DNA of 20,877 bases, from contig JALXAI010000233.1 of NCBI GenBank assembly GCA_026992215.1, forward strand, positions 1-20,877. The letters are read 5' to 3'. Each line of letters opens with the position of its first letter. The first letter of the stretch is position 1. This document shows, in pieces, positions 14,019 to 20,877 of this stretch. The notes under the pieces were generated by a model, which did not search any database, was not told the DNA's origin, and saw only the letters and a program-made list of their open reading frames with translations. The stretch is from Desulfobacterales bacterium (lineage in GTDB: Bacteria; Desulfobacterota; Syntrophobacteria; B119-G9). A program made the position numbers and the translations under genes.

Positions 14019-14900
14019 ATGAATTTCCAGGAAGTTATTTTGGCTTTGGAGCGTTTTTGGGCCGATAGAGGTTGCGTGATTCAACAGCCGTATGATCTTG
14101 AAGTTGGAGCAGGAACTTTTAATCCGGCGACATTGCTGAGGGTACTTGGGCCTGAACCATGGAAAGTCGCTTATGTCGAACCATCAAGGAGGCCGACCGA
14201 CGGGCGCTACGGTGAAAATCCCAACAGGCTGCAACATTACTATCAGTATCAGGTGATACTGAAACCATCTCCCCTCGAGGTTCAGGAAATATACCTCGAT
14301 AGCTTGAAAAGTCTCGGAATTGATCCTCTGGATCACGATATCCGTTTTGTCGAGGACGACTGGGAATCACCAACGCTAGGTGCGTCAGGACTTGGCTGGG
14401 AAGTGTGGCTTGACGGCATGGAAATTACACAGTTTACGTATTTTCAACAGGCTGGAGGTGTGACCCTTGATCCCATAAGCGTGGAACTCACCTATGGCCT
14501 TGAACGAATTGCCATGTACCTGCAGGAAAAGGACAACGTTTTTGACCTTGTGTGGGTTGATAATGTTACGTATGGAGATGTTCATCACAGGGCGGAAGTC
14601 GAGTTTTCCATTTACAACTTCGAGGAAGCCAACGTTGATATGCTGTTTAAGCTTTTTGACATGTACGAGGAAGAAGGCAAGCAGCTGCTCAAAAAGGAGC
14701 TTGTATGGCCTGCCTACGATTATTGCCTCAAGTGTTCGCACGTTTTTAACTTGCTCGACGCAAGAGGCGCTATAAGCGTTGCGGAAAGAACGAACTACAT
14801 TGCCCGGGTACGAAATCTTGCCCGGATGGTCGCTCATGGGTACGTGTCCCAGAGAGAAAAAATGGGACACCCGCTCCTCAACAGGGCCTTCAAAGACTAG
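14019..14900 (+). CDS. glyQ: Glycyl-tRNA synthetase alpha subunit
   Basis: The 293-residue class II aminoacyl-tRNA synthetase catalytic subunit is of usual length. The N-terminus (MNFQEVILALERFWADRGC and IQQPYDLEVGAGTFNPAT) and the motif-2 region (VEPSRRPTDGRYGENPNRLQ, 51-70) are near invariant in GlyQ. Motif 3 falls around VELTYGLERIAMYL. With GlyS it forms the alpha2beta2 enzyme that charges tRNA-Gly. AGGAGG lies 8 bases before the ATG. It is separated from glyS by 76 bases with no terminator, so the pair is an operon. Confidence 0.97.
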   Translation: MNFQEVILALERFWADRGCVIQQPYDLEVGAGTFNPATLLRVLGPEPWKVAYVEPSRRPTDGRYGENPNRLQHYYQYQVILKPSPLEVQEIYLDSLKSLGIDPLDHDIRFVEDDWESPTLGASGLGWEVWLDGMEITQFTYFQQAGGVTLDPISVELTYGLERIAMYLQEKDNVFDLVWVDNVTYGDVHHRAEVEFSIYNFEEANVDMLFKLFDMYEEEGKQLLKKELVWPAYDYCLKCSHVFNLLDARGAISVAERTNYIARVRNLARMVAHGYVSQREKMGHPLLNRAFKD

Positions 14901-14976
14901 TTCGGGTGTCAAATAGTTGACCTGGATGTAAAAGTAAGGATATGAACCAAGCTTCGATACGGAAGAAGAGGAACAA

Positions 14977-17043
14977 ATGGGGAAGGAATTTTATTTGGAA
15001 ATAGGAACTGAGGAAATACCTACCAGTTATATTGAGCCTGCGCTCGAAGCTATGCGAAATCTCGTGACAAACTACCTGGATGACCAGAGGATTGAGCATG
15101 GCGAAGCCATCATCGCAGGGACACCAAGGAGACTGTCGCTTGCGGTCAGGGATGTTGCCGAAAAACAGGAAGGCAGGACAGTGGAGATCATAGGGCCTCC
15201 GAAATCCATCGCTTTCGACGCCAACGGTAACCCGACCAAGGCTGCGGCAGGCTTTGCGAGCGCCCAGGGTGTCGACGTCGCGGACCTCGAAGTAAAGGAA
15301 ACAAAGAAAGGAGAATACTTGTGTGTCGTGCGGGAAGAGGTGGGGCAGCCTACCATAAAGATCCTTCAGAAGTTTCTTCCCGGCATGATAGCAAGAATTC
15401 CGTTTCCCAAAACCATGCGATGGATGGATCTTCACGTCACCTTCGCGCGCCCGATCCACTGGATAGTGGCGATTATGGGGAGTGAAGTCATCCCTTTCAC
15501 GTACGGCAATATCAAAAGTAAGAACATGTCGCGGGGCCACAGGTTCATGAGTCCCGTGGATATAGAAGTGAAGAGTTTTGATGAACACGTGGAGAAATTA
15601 AAGGAACATTTCGTTATACTTCCCATCGAAGAGCGAAAGGAGCGAATAAAAAGGGTCATTGCCGAGGCTGCGGAAGAAGTCGGAGGTAAAATACTTGATG
15701 ACCCCGAGCTTCTGGACGAAGTAAACTATCTGGTGGAATACCCATCAGCTGTAGCCGGCAAGTATGATGAAAAGTACCTCCGTCTTCCCCAGGAAGTTTT
15801 AATCACCGTGATGCGTGAACACCAGAGGTATTTTGCGGTAATAAACGATGAAGGCGAGCTGCTTCCGTACTTCGTTACGGTGAACAATACCATTACTAGA
15901 AATCCTGACGTGGTCCGGGTGGGTAATGAACGCGTTATCAGGGCTCGATTGGAGGACGCAAGATTTTACTTCGAGGAAGATCAGAAAGTCAAGCTTGAGG
16001 ATCGGGTCGAGGAATTGAAAGAAGTCGTGTTTCATTCGAAGCTCGGGACATCGTGGGAGAAGATGGAACGTTTCTCGGCGCTGGCGGAATTCATTGCCGA
16101 GAAAGTGGCGCCGGATAAGCTGGAAGCGGTTAAGCGAACGGCGTATCTTTGCAAGGCGGATCTTGTGACCGGGATGGTCGGCGAGTTTCCAGAATTGCAG
16201 GGTGCAATGGGAAGGGCTTATGCGAAGCTTTCAGGGGAGCCCGAGGAAGTGGCCGAGGCAATTTACGAGCACTACCTGCCCACCAGGTCCGGTGGTGAAT
16301 TACCCCGGGGTGTTGTCGGGGCAATAGTAAGCATAGCGGATAAGCTGGACACCATCGTGGGATGTTTCGGCGTTGGAATCATTCCTACCGGTGCCGCCGA
16401 TCCGTTTGCCCTCAGAAGGCAGACACTGGGAATAATAAGAATTATGCTTGAACACGAATTTGACCTGTCTCTCGACGAACTTATCGAAAAAAGTATTTCG
16501 CTTCTCAGGGATAAGATTAGCGAGCCGGAAGACCGCATCAAGATCGGTGTCAAGGATTTCTTTAAGACGCGTTTCCAGAACCTGTTGATATCTGAAGGAT
16601 ACGAATCAGACGTGGTGGATGCGGCTTTAAACGCAAAGTTCGACAACATACTTGATGACGCCCGTCGAATTAAGGCGCTGTCAGAGATAAAAAAGAAGCC
16701 CGAATTTACTTCCCTAGTGATTGCTTTCAAACGGGTGGTAAATATCACCAGGGATCATCAGCCGGGTCCCGTGAATGAAAAACTGTTCAAAGAGGATGCC
16801 GAGAAAAACCTGTACGAGGCCTTCGTCGAAACGAGGGGAAAATTCGAAAAATTCCTGGCCGAGGGGAATTACCTTGATGCCATGGAAGAAATGGTAAAGC
16901 TGAAAGATCCCGTGGATAAGTTCTTCGATGGAGTAATGGTTATGGACCCGGACGAAAAGCTGAGGGAAAACAGGCTCAATTTATTATCATCCATAGGCAG
17001 CCTGTTTTCACAGGTGGCAGACTTTCTCAAAATAGCCACGTAA
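14977..17043 (+). CDS. glyS: Glycyl-tRNA synthetase beta subunit
   Basis: The 688 residues match the family. The start (GKEFYLEIGTEEIPTSYIEP) is the classic GlyS opening. Later blocks include GPPKSIAFDANGNPTKAAAGFA, the KTMRWMDLHVTFARPIHWIV segment, VMREHQRYFAV, the HD-like central domain around GVVGAIVSIADKLDTIVG, and the C-terminal anticodon-binding helices ending in DPVDKFFDGVMVMDPDEKL. It binds tRNA-Gly and supplies residues needed for charging by GlyQ. AGAGGA lies 5 bases before the ATG. A large inverted repeat 45 bases after the stop probably terminates the transcript. Confidence 0.97.
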   Translation: MGKEFYLEIGTEEIPTSYIEPALEAMRNLVTNYLDDQRIEHGEAIIAGTPRRLSLAVRDVAEKQEGRTVEIIGPPKSIAFDANGNPTKAAAGFASAQGVDVADLEVKETKKGEYLCVVREEVGQPTIKILQKFLPGMIARIPFPKTMRWMDLHVTFARPIHWIVAIMGSEVIPFTYGNIKSKNMSRGHRFMSPVDIEVKSFDEHVEKLKEHFVILPIEERKERIKRVIAEAAEEVGGKILDDPELLDEVNYLVEYPSAVAGKYDEKYLRLPQEVLITVMREHQRYFAVINDEGELLPYFVTVNNTITRNPDVVRVGNERVIRARLEDARFYFEEDQKVKLEDRVEELKEVVFHSKLGTSWEKMERFSALAEFIAEKVAPDKLEAVKRTAYLCKADLVTGMVGEFPELQGAMGRAYAKLSGEPEEVAEAIYEHYLPTRSGGELPRGVVGAIVSIADKLDTIVGCFGVGIIPTGAADPFALRRQTLGIIRIMLEHEFDLSLDELIEKSISLLRDKISEPEDRIKIGVKDFFKTRFQNLLISEGYESDVVDAALNAKFDNILDDARRIKALSEIKKKPEFTSLVIAFKRVVNITRDHQPGPVNEKLFKEDAEKNLYEAFVETRGKFEKFLAEGNYLDAMEEMVKLKDPVDKFFDGVMVMDPDEKLRENRLNLLSSIGSLFSQVADFLKIAT

Positions 17044-17087
17044 CGCTGAATAAAACCGCAAGAATTTTCAAGTAACCCACGGATGAT

Positions 17088-17151
17088 AGAGCCTTCAGGA
17101 ACTTTACCCGGTGCTGGCGCAAAGGGTGCGCCCTGAAGGCTCTTTGCTTTT
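17088..17151 (+). terminator. Large hairpin after glyS, probable terminator
   Basis: A perfect 12-bp arm pair, AGAGCCTTCAGG (17088-17099) with CCTGAAGGCTCT (17132-17143), encloses a nested GGCGC/GCGCC hairpin (17116-17120 with 17128-17132). The T-rich tail TTTGCTTTT is interrupted. The outer stem is unusually long and the loop large, so a transposon-derived or mRNA-stabilising inverted repeat is an alternative. Confidence 0.58.
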
Positions 17152-17404
17152 CAGAGTCCCGGGCTAAGCGAGGTTCTACGAATAAAATTGGCATGACGGG
17201 CATAATCGTTTACCGGGTGCATCGTTATGGCTTTTAGCTGAAACAATTATGAATAACAGCGAAACCGGTATCAGCCTATTCTCAGGGAAACTTTCCCGTA
17301 AATTAAGTGACTCCTGAAACCTGAGTGCTTTGTTTGTGTTTCAGCGAGGAGGTCTCATAATTATCTAAAGCAGGAATGAACTTGCCGGGGAAATTTCCGC
17401 GAAG
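17152..17404. other. Gene-free leader region before the methyltransferase
   Basis: The 253 bases contain overlapping, mutually exclusive stems: CTCAGG/CCTGAG (17281-17286 with 17320-17325) versus CTGAAAC/GTTTCAG (17314-17320 with 17338-17344), plus GGGAA/TTCCC (17285-17289 with 17293-17297). A strong ribosome-type sequence GAGGAGG (17345-17351) is not followed by a usable start codon: ATT ATC TAA follows. No convincing promoter was found. Confidence 0.35.
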
Positions 17405-17980
17405 GTGCGGGGATATGATCCGGAAACACCCGGGGGGGCAGGATTTCTGGGTATGGATTCGGTGGAAGTTAAGAGAATCGAAGAGGTCTGCCAGCGGTTG
17501 CTCTCGGACTTTTGCGGTAAAGAAGCTTTACCTTATAAGAAAACAAAAAAAGGTTTATGGGCAACGTCGGTTACGAAGGATGTATACCTGGCTTTCAGGT
17601 GGGCATCGCTGGAGAAGTACCGTCAGTTTGTTGACCTTGGGAGTGGAGACGGCAGGGTTGTAGCGATTGCTTCTCTTTTTACCATGGCAGCCGGGATAGA
17701 AATTGACCCCGAATTACACTGGCTGTCTCTGCAACTTAAGGATGCGCTCGAGCTTGATAACGTAGCGTTCTATCTCGGAGATTTCCAAGATTTTAACCTT
17801 CATCAGTTTGATTTCATCTACATGTATCCTGATAGGGCGAGGATAAATATAGAGAGTGCCATTGCGGGCTGGAGGGGTGTCGTGATGATAGCGGGGCATC
17901 ATTTTCAGCCTTCAGGCTGGCAAAAAATTGGCGAAAAAAAGTTTTCGGTTGAAAAATTTAGCCTGTACAGCATCGGGTGA
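17405..17980 (+). CDS. Class I SAM-dependent methyltransferase-like protein
   Basis: The Rossmann SAM-binding core is clear: motif I FVDLGSGDGRVVAIASL (about 75-91 from the GTG start), then AAGIEIDPEL with an acidic end to strand 2, then VAFYLGDFQDF with the motif III acid. The usual D/N-PP-Y/F is replaced by FIYMYPD, a form seen in small FAM173/lysine-methyltransferase-like bacterial proteins. The substrate is unknown. The start is uncertain. The GTG at 17405 (191 residues) lacks a good ribosome site. The ATG at 17453 (175 residues) has AGGA 9 bases upstream and keeps the whole core. The frame stays open back to 17369 with protein-like content but no standard start codon. The gene is 13 bases before the radical SAM gene, so the two are probably co-transcribed. 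Confidence 0.72.
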   Translation: MRGYDPETPGGAGFLGMDSVEVKRIEEVCQRLLSDFCGKEALPYKKTKKGLWATSVTKDVYLAFRWASLEKYRQFVDLGSGDGRVVAIASLFTMAAGIEIDPELHWLSLQLKDALELDNVAFYLGDFQDFNLHQFDFIYMYPDRARINIESAIAGWRGVVMIAGHHFQPSGWQKIGEKKFSVEKFSLYSIG

Positions 17981-17993
17981 TTGAGATCTTATT

Positions 17994-18884
17994 ATGCTGG
18001 ATGAGTACAAATCATGCAAGCTCTGTCCGTGGGAATGCGGCTGCAACCGGTTTTCGGAGGAAAGAGGTAAGTGCAGGTGCGGGGCCGAAGCGGTAGTCAG
18101 CGACTACATGCCGCACTTTGGCGAAGAAGGTTGCCTCGTGGGGAATAATGGCTCTGGCGCTATATTTTTCGCCCATTGCCCACTTTCCTGTGTTTTTTGC
18201 CAGACCGCCGATATGAGCCAGAAAGGGAAGGGTACTTCCGTGAGCACGGTGAGACTTGCCGAAATAATGCTCTGGCTCGAAAGCGAGGGCTGTCATAACC
18301 TGAATCTTATCACGCCGACGCACGTAATCCCCTCTATCGTGAAAGCCCTCCATCATGCCCGAAAAAAAGGATTTAGCCTTCCCGTGGTATACAACAGCGG
18401 GGGCTATGAGCGGGTGGAAACCCTGAAAAGGCTGGAAGGACTTGTTGATATTTACCTCCCCGATTTTAAGTTCTGGAAGCCCGAAACTGCCGAAAAGCTG
18501 TGCGGAGCCGGAAACTACCCTGAAATTACCAGAGTCGCTGTAAAGGAGATGCACAGGCAGGTGGGCGACCTCGTTATAGATGAAAGTACCGGTCTCGCAA
18601 CAGGTGGACTCCTGGTGAGGCACCTTGTTCTGCCGGGATACCTGGACGAAACAAGGCAAATACTGCAATTTATATCGCAGGAAATATCCCCTGAGACCTA
18701 CGTCAATGTAATGGGACACTACCGTCCTTGCTGGATGGCAAAAAGTATTGTACCGATAAACCGGAATTTGACCAGAGCTGAATTTGAAGCCGCCGTGGAA
18801 GCGGCACGCGCCGCAGGGCTTTACCGTTTGGATAAGACCCACTGGCACCTGTACAACCTTCTCTTTGACGACAACGGCAAATAG
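17994..18884 (+). CDS. Radical SAM protein, PflA/PflX-like (COG1313 type)
   Basis: The 296-residue protein has a Cys-rich N-terminus, CKLCPWECGCNRFSEERGKC (8-27), followed by the linking motif HFGEEGCLVGNNGSGAIFF (41-59). The radical SAM cluster motif CxxxCxxC lies at Cys62, Cys66 and Cys69 in HCPLSCVFCQT. The rest forms a partial TIM barrel (VVYNSGGYE, DIYLPDFKFW, LVLPGYLDET, YVNVMGHYRPC). The family generates a 5'-deoxyadenosyl radical and resembles pyruvate formate-lyase activases, but most COG1313 members have no proven target (family knowledge). No glycyl radical enzyme gene is in the window. The N-terminal cysteines may hold a further metal site (inference). It follows the methyltransferase by 13 bases, with only a weak GAG site before the ATG. 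It converges on the DAHP synthase fusion across 60 bases with no obvious terminator. Confidence 0.88.
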   Translation: MLDEYKSCKLCPWECGCNRFSEERGKCRCGAEAVVSDYMPHFGEEGCLVGNNGSGAIFFAHCPLSCVFCQTADMSQKGKGTSVSTVRLAEIMLWLESEGCHNLNLITPTHVIPSIVKALHHARKKGFSLPVVYNSGGYERVETLKRLEGLVDIYLPDFKFWKPETAEKLCGAGNYPEITRVAVKEMHRQVGDLVIDESTGLATGGLLVRHLVLPGYLDETRQILQFISQEISPETYVNVMGHYRPCWMAKSIVPINRNLTRAEFEAAVEAARAAGLYRLDKTHWHLYNLLFDDNGK

Positions 18885-18944
18885 CCTGCTGTTTTTGGTA
18901 ATCGTTGCCAGCGGTGATGCCCTTTGCCTAGACATCCCGGTGTT

Positions 18945-20834
18945 TCAATTTTCCACGCCCTTGCTGTAGCTTCCGAGTATCTTGAGAAATTCCGTTTTTT
19001 TTCGTAACTCTTCCAGAATATCTTTGTATTCGTCGTCCGCAATGTCGATTTCAAGATCCACGTAAAACAAGTATTCCCAGGGCTGGCTGTGGATCGGACG
19101 GGATTCGAGTTTAACAAGGTTTATGTGGTTGTCCGCAAAGATTTTCAAGGTTTCGTACAATGCACCGGGTTTATTGCTTACGGAGTATATTATCGAGGAC
19201 TTATTTTTCCTGCCGTCCAGAAGATCATCCCTGGAAATAACCACGAACCGTGTGTAGTTCCTGGGGTTGGTCTCGATCCCTTCTTCCAGCACCTCCATGT
19301 TATACAGGCTCGCGGCCTCTTTGCTGGCTATGGCTGCTTCGTGAATGTTGTTACTTTCTTTCACCCTCTGTACGCTGCTTGCGGTATCCTGGCACGCAAC
19401 TAGGTCCCACTCCGGGTGCTTTTCTAGGTATTCCCGGCATTGCTGAAAAACCTGTGGATGGGAGTAAACGGTATTAATGCTTTCCAGGGAAGTACCCTCC
19501 TTGGCAATGAGGTTGTGTTTTATCCGAAGGGTTATTTCACCGACAATCTTCAGATCGTACTCCAGGAGTAGATCGTAATTCTCGTGAATGCTACCGGTGA
19601 GCGAGTTCTCAACCGGTATTATACCGAAACTCGCCCTGCCTGTTTCAACGTTTTCAAAGACTTCTCTGAACGATGGGCAGTGGTGACTCGGAGTGTTTTC
19701 CCCGAAAAACTGGATGCATGCCCGATGGCTAAAAGCCCCGGGAACTCCGTGATAGACCACTTTTGTCACCGAGCGATCGGCCCTTGGCTTCTTCAATATT
19801 GCAGCCTTTTCCAGGTACGCGTAGTCAAGCTGCTTTCCTATGACGGGAGCTATTACGTAGAGGTCTCGCATAAGCTGCTTGAATTGGTGAGGATAGAGGC
19901 TCTGAGGCCCGTCGGATAATGCTTCTTCCGGGTTGGTGTGTACTTCTATTATAAGCCCGTCCGCTCCGGCTGCTATAGCGGCTCTCGCCATCGGGCTCAC
20001 TTTTTCTCTCAGGCCCGTGGCATGGCTCGGATCAATTATGATAGGCAGGTGAGTTAACTTCTTTATTACGGGAACCGCTGTTAAATCAAGGGTGTTGCGC
20101 GTATACCGCTCAAAGGTTCGTATTCCTCGTTCGCACAGGATCACGTTTTCGTTCCCCTCGGAAAGAATATATTCCGCTGACATCAGCCATTCTTCGATGG
20201 TTGCCGCCAGTCCTCTTTTTAAAAGAACCGGCTTTCCGATTCGTCCCACGCACTTGAGGAGTTCAAAATTCTGCATGTTCCTTGCGCCTATCTGGATTAC
20301 GTCCACGTATTTTATCATGAGATCTGCCTGACCGGGAGAAGTCATCTCGGTGACGATCCCAAGCCCTGTCTCTTCCCTGACTTCAGCAAGGATCTTCAAA
20401 CCTTCCTCGCCAAGCCCCTGGAAAGAGTAGGGGGATGTTCTCGGCTTAAAAGCACCTCCTCTGAATAGCACCGCGCCGTACCTTTTGACCTGCCGGGCGA
20501 TTTCAAGAGTTCTCTCCCTTTCCTCCACCGCGCAGGGACCCGCGATCACCACCAGTCTGTCTCCGCCAATCTCCACATCACCAACGTTGACCACCGAGGA
20601 TTCAGGGTGAAGTTCTCGGCTCACAAGCTTGTATGATTTTGATATGGGGATTACTTTTGCCACTCCGGGTAACATCTCGAAATGTCTCAGGTCCCGTTTG
20701 ACTTTTCCTATCACCCCGAATATTGTTTCTTCTACTCCCCGGATTTCCTTAATAATGCAGTTCTCCGAGCGAAGAACCTGTTTCAGCTTTTCCTTTTCCT
20801 CGTTGCTTATTCCTTTCTTTAGTACCAGAATCAT
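18945..20834 (-). CDS. DAHP synthase (type I-beta)-prephenate dehydratase fusion with ACT domain
   Basis: One 629-residue chain holds two shikimate/phenylalanine enzymes. Residues 1-68 form the ferredoxin-like regulatory domain of I-beta DAHP synthases. Residues 88-335 are the catalytic barrel, with AGPCAVE (Cys101), RGGAFKPRTSPYSFQG, QIGARNMQNF, LLKRG, DPSHATG (His271), Glu297 and Asp308. These ligands match the known metal site of the Thermotoga enzyme within one residue number. After a ~25-residue linker, 358-535 is prephenate dehydratase (GVPGAFSH, PVENSLTGSIHENY, NYTRF at 526-530). Residues 548-622 are an ACT domain with KPGALYETL and ESRP (577-580), the phenylalanine-binding elements. 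It condenses PEP with erythrose-4-phosphate and also converts prephenate to phenylpyruvate. There is no chorismate mutase segment. The start is firm: GGGAGG lies 8 bases before the ATG. Phenylalanine inhibition of both activities is inference. Confidence 0.93.
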   Translation of the reverse strand: MILVLKKGISNEEKEKLKQVLRSENCIIKEIRGVEETIFGVIGKVKRDLRHFEMLPGVAKVIPISKSYKLVSRELHPESSVVNVGDVEIGGDRLVVIAGPCAVEERERTLEIARQVKRYGAVLFRGGAFKPRTSPYSFQGLGEEGLKILAEVREETGLGIVTEMTSPGQADLMIKYVDVIQIGARNMQNFELLKCVGRIGKPVLLKRGLAATIEEWLMSAEYILSEGNENVILCERGIRTFERYTRNTLDLTAVPVIKKLTHLPIIIDPSHATGLREKVSPMARAAIAAGADGLIIEVHTNPEEALSDGPQSLYPHQFKQLMRDLYVIAPVIGKQLDYAYLEKAAILKKPRADRSVTKVVYHGVPGAFSHRACIQFFGENTPSHHCPSFREVFENVETGRASFGIIPVENSLTGSIHENYDLLLEYDLKIVGEITLRIKHNLIAKEGTSLESINTVYSHPQVFQQCREYLEKHPEWDLVACQDTASSVQRVKESNNIHEAAIASKEAASLYNMEVLEEGIETNPRNYTRFVVISRDDLLDGRKNKSSIIYSVSNKPGALYETLKIFADNHINLVKLESRPIHSQPWEYLFYVDLEIDIADDEYKDILEELRKKTEFLKILGSYSKGVEN

Positions 20835-20862
20835 TTTTCGGCCTCCCTTTTGTCCTTAAAAT

Positions 20863-20877
20863 AAAAAACCCCGAGGA
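20863..20877 (-). terminator. Partial terminator of an upstream minus-strand gene, cut by the right edge
   Basis: On the minus strand, TCCTCGGGG (20869-20877) runs into TTTTTT (20863-20868). This looks like the 3' arm and U-run of an intrinsic terminator whose 5' arm lies outside the window. If so, the DAHP synthase fusion has its own promoter in the ~28 bases between, or relies on read-through; no promoter is visible there. Confidence 0.4.

Noticed and set aside
18012..18935. 307-codon minus-strand frame opposite the radical SAM gene
   Set aside because: Antisense shadow: the plus strand carries CxxxCxxC and family motifs, and the minus product resembles nothing.

Overview
The window reads as ordinary chromosome of a Gram-negative anaerobe or near-anaerobe, most like a member of the former Deltaproteobacteria (Thermodesulfobacteriota). 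This is inferred from gene content, not from a marker gene. The evidence is an LPS heptosyltransferase II, split glycyl-tRNA synthetase (glyQ/glyS), a GAF-ANTAR regulator, a DUF4388 protein, a CoA-disulfide-reductase/rhodanese enzyme, a PflX-type radical SAM protein, and a PurS-PurS-PurL fusion with separate PurQ. No rRNA, tRNA, insertion sequence, CRISPR array, phage gene or recognisable defence system was seen.

Layout from left to right. (1) 1-2162, minus strand: the start of waaF (cut by the window edge), a terminator, and a CoADR-rhodanese flavoenzyme. (2) 2291-3885: a GAF-ANTAR regulator on the minus strand, diverging from a plus-strand unit. That unit has a good sigma70-type promoter, about 258 nt of hairpin-rich leader or RNA, an intrinsic terminator, a well-initiated 53-residue ORF and a strong bidirectional terminator. 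This is the most intriguing part, because ANTAR proteins control transcription termination in RNA leaders. (3) 3906-12341, minus strand: a nucleotide-metabolism gene train starting from a clear promoter at 12313-12341. The order is SEC-C/TPR/HEAT protein, purL (with duplicated PurS), purQ, purN, purine nucleoside phosphorylase, a YprB-like DEDD exonuclease, then pyrR, which also has its own near-consensus promoter.

(4) 12735-17143, plus strand: a DUF4388 protein, a 582-base gene-free stretch with hairpins, then glyQ and glyS closed by a large inverted repeat. (5) 17405-18884, plus strand: a small class I methyltransferase and a PflX-like radical SAM protein, likely co-transcribed. (6) 18945-20834, minus strand, convergent: one polypeptide joining a type I-beta DAHP synthase to prephenate dehydratase plus an ACT domain. 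It carries the entry step and a phenylalanine-specific late step of aromatic biosynthesis on one chain, without a chorismate mutase domain.

Together the genes supply de novo purine synthesis (FGAR amidotransferase and GAR transformylase), purine salvage, pyrimidine control, aromatic amino-acid synthesis, glycyl-tRNA charging, and sulfur or CoA redox handling. Start sites were revised where promoter or ribosome-binding evidence disagreed with the longest reading frame (ANTAR gene, PNP, methyltransferase).
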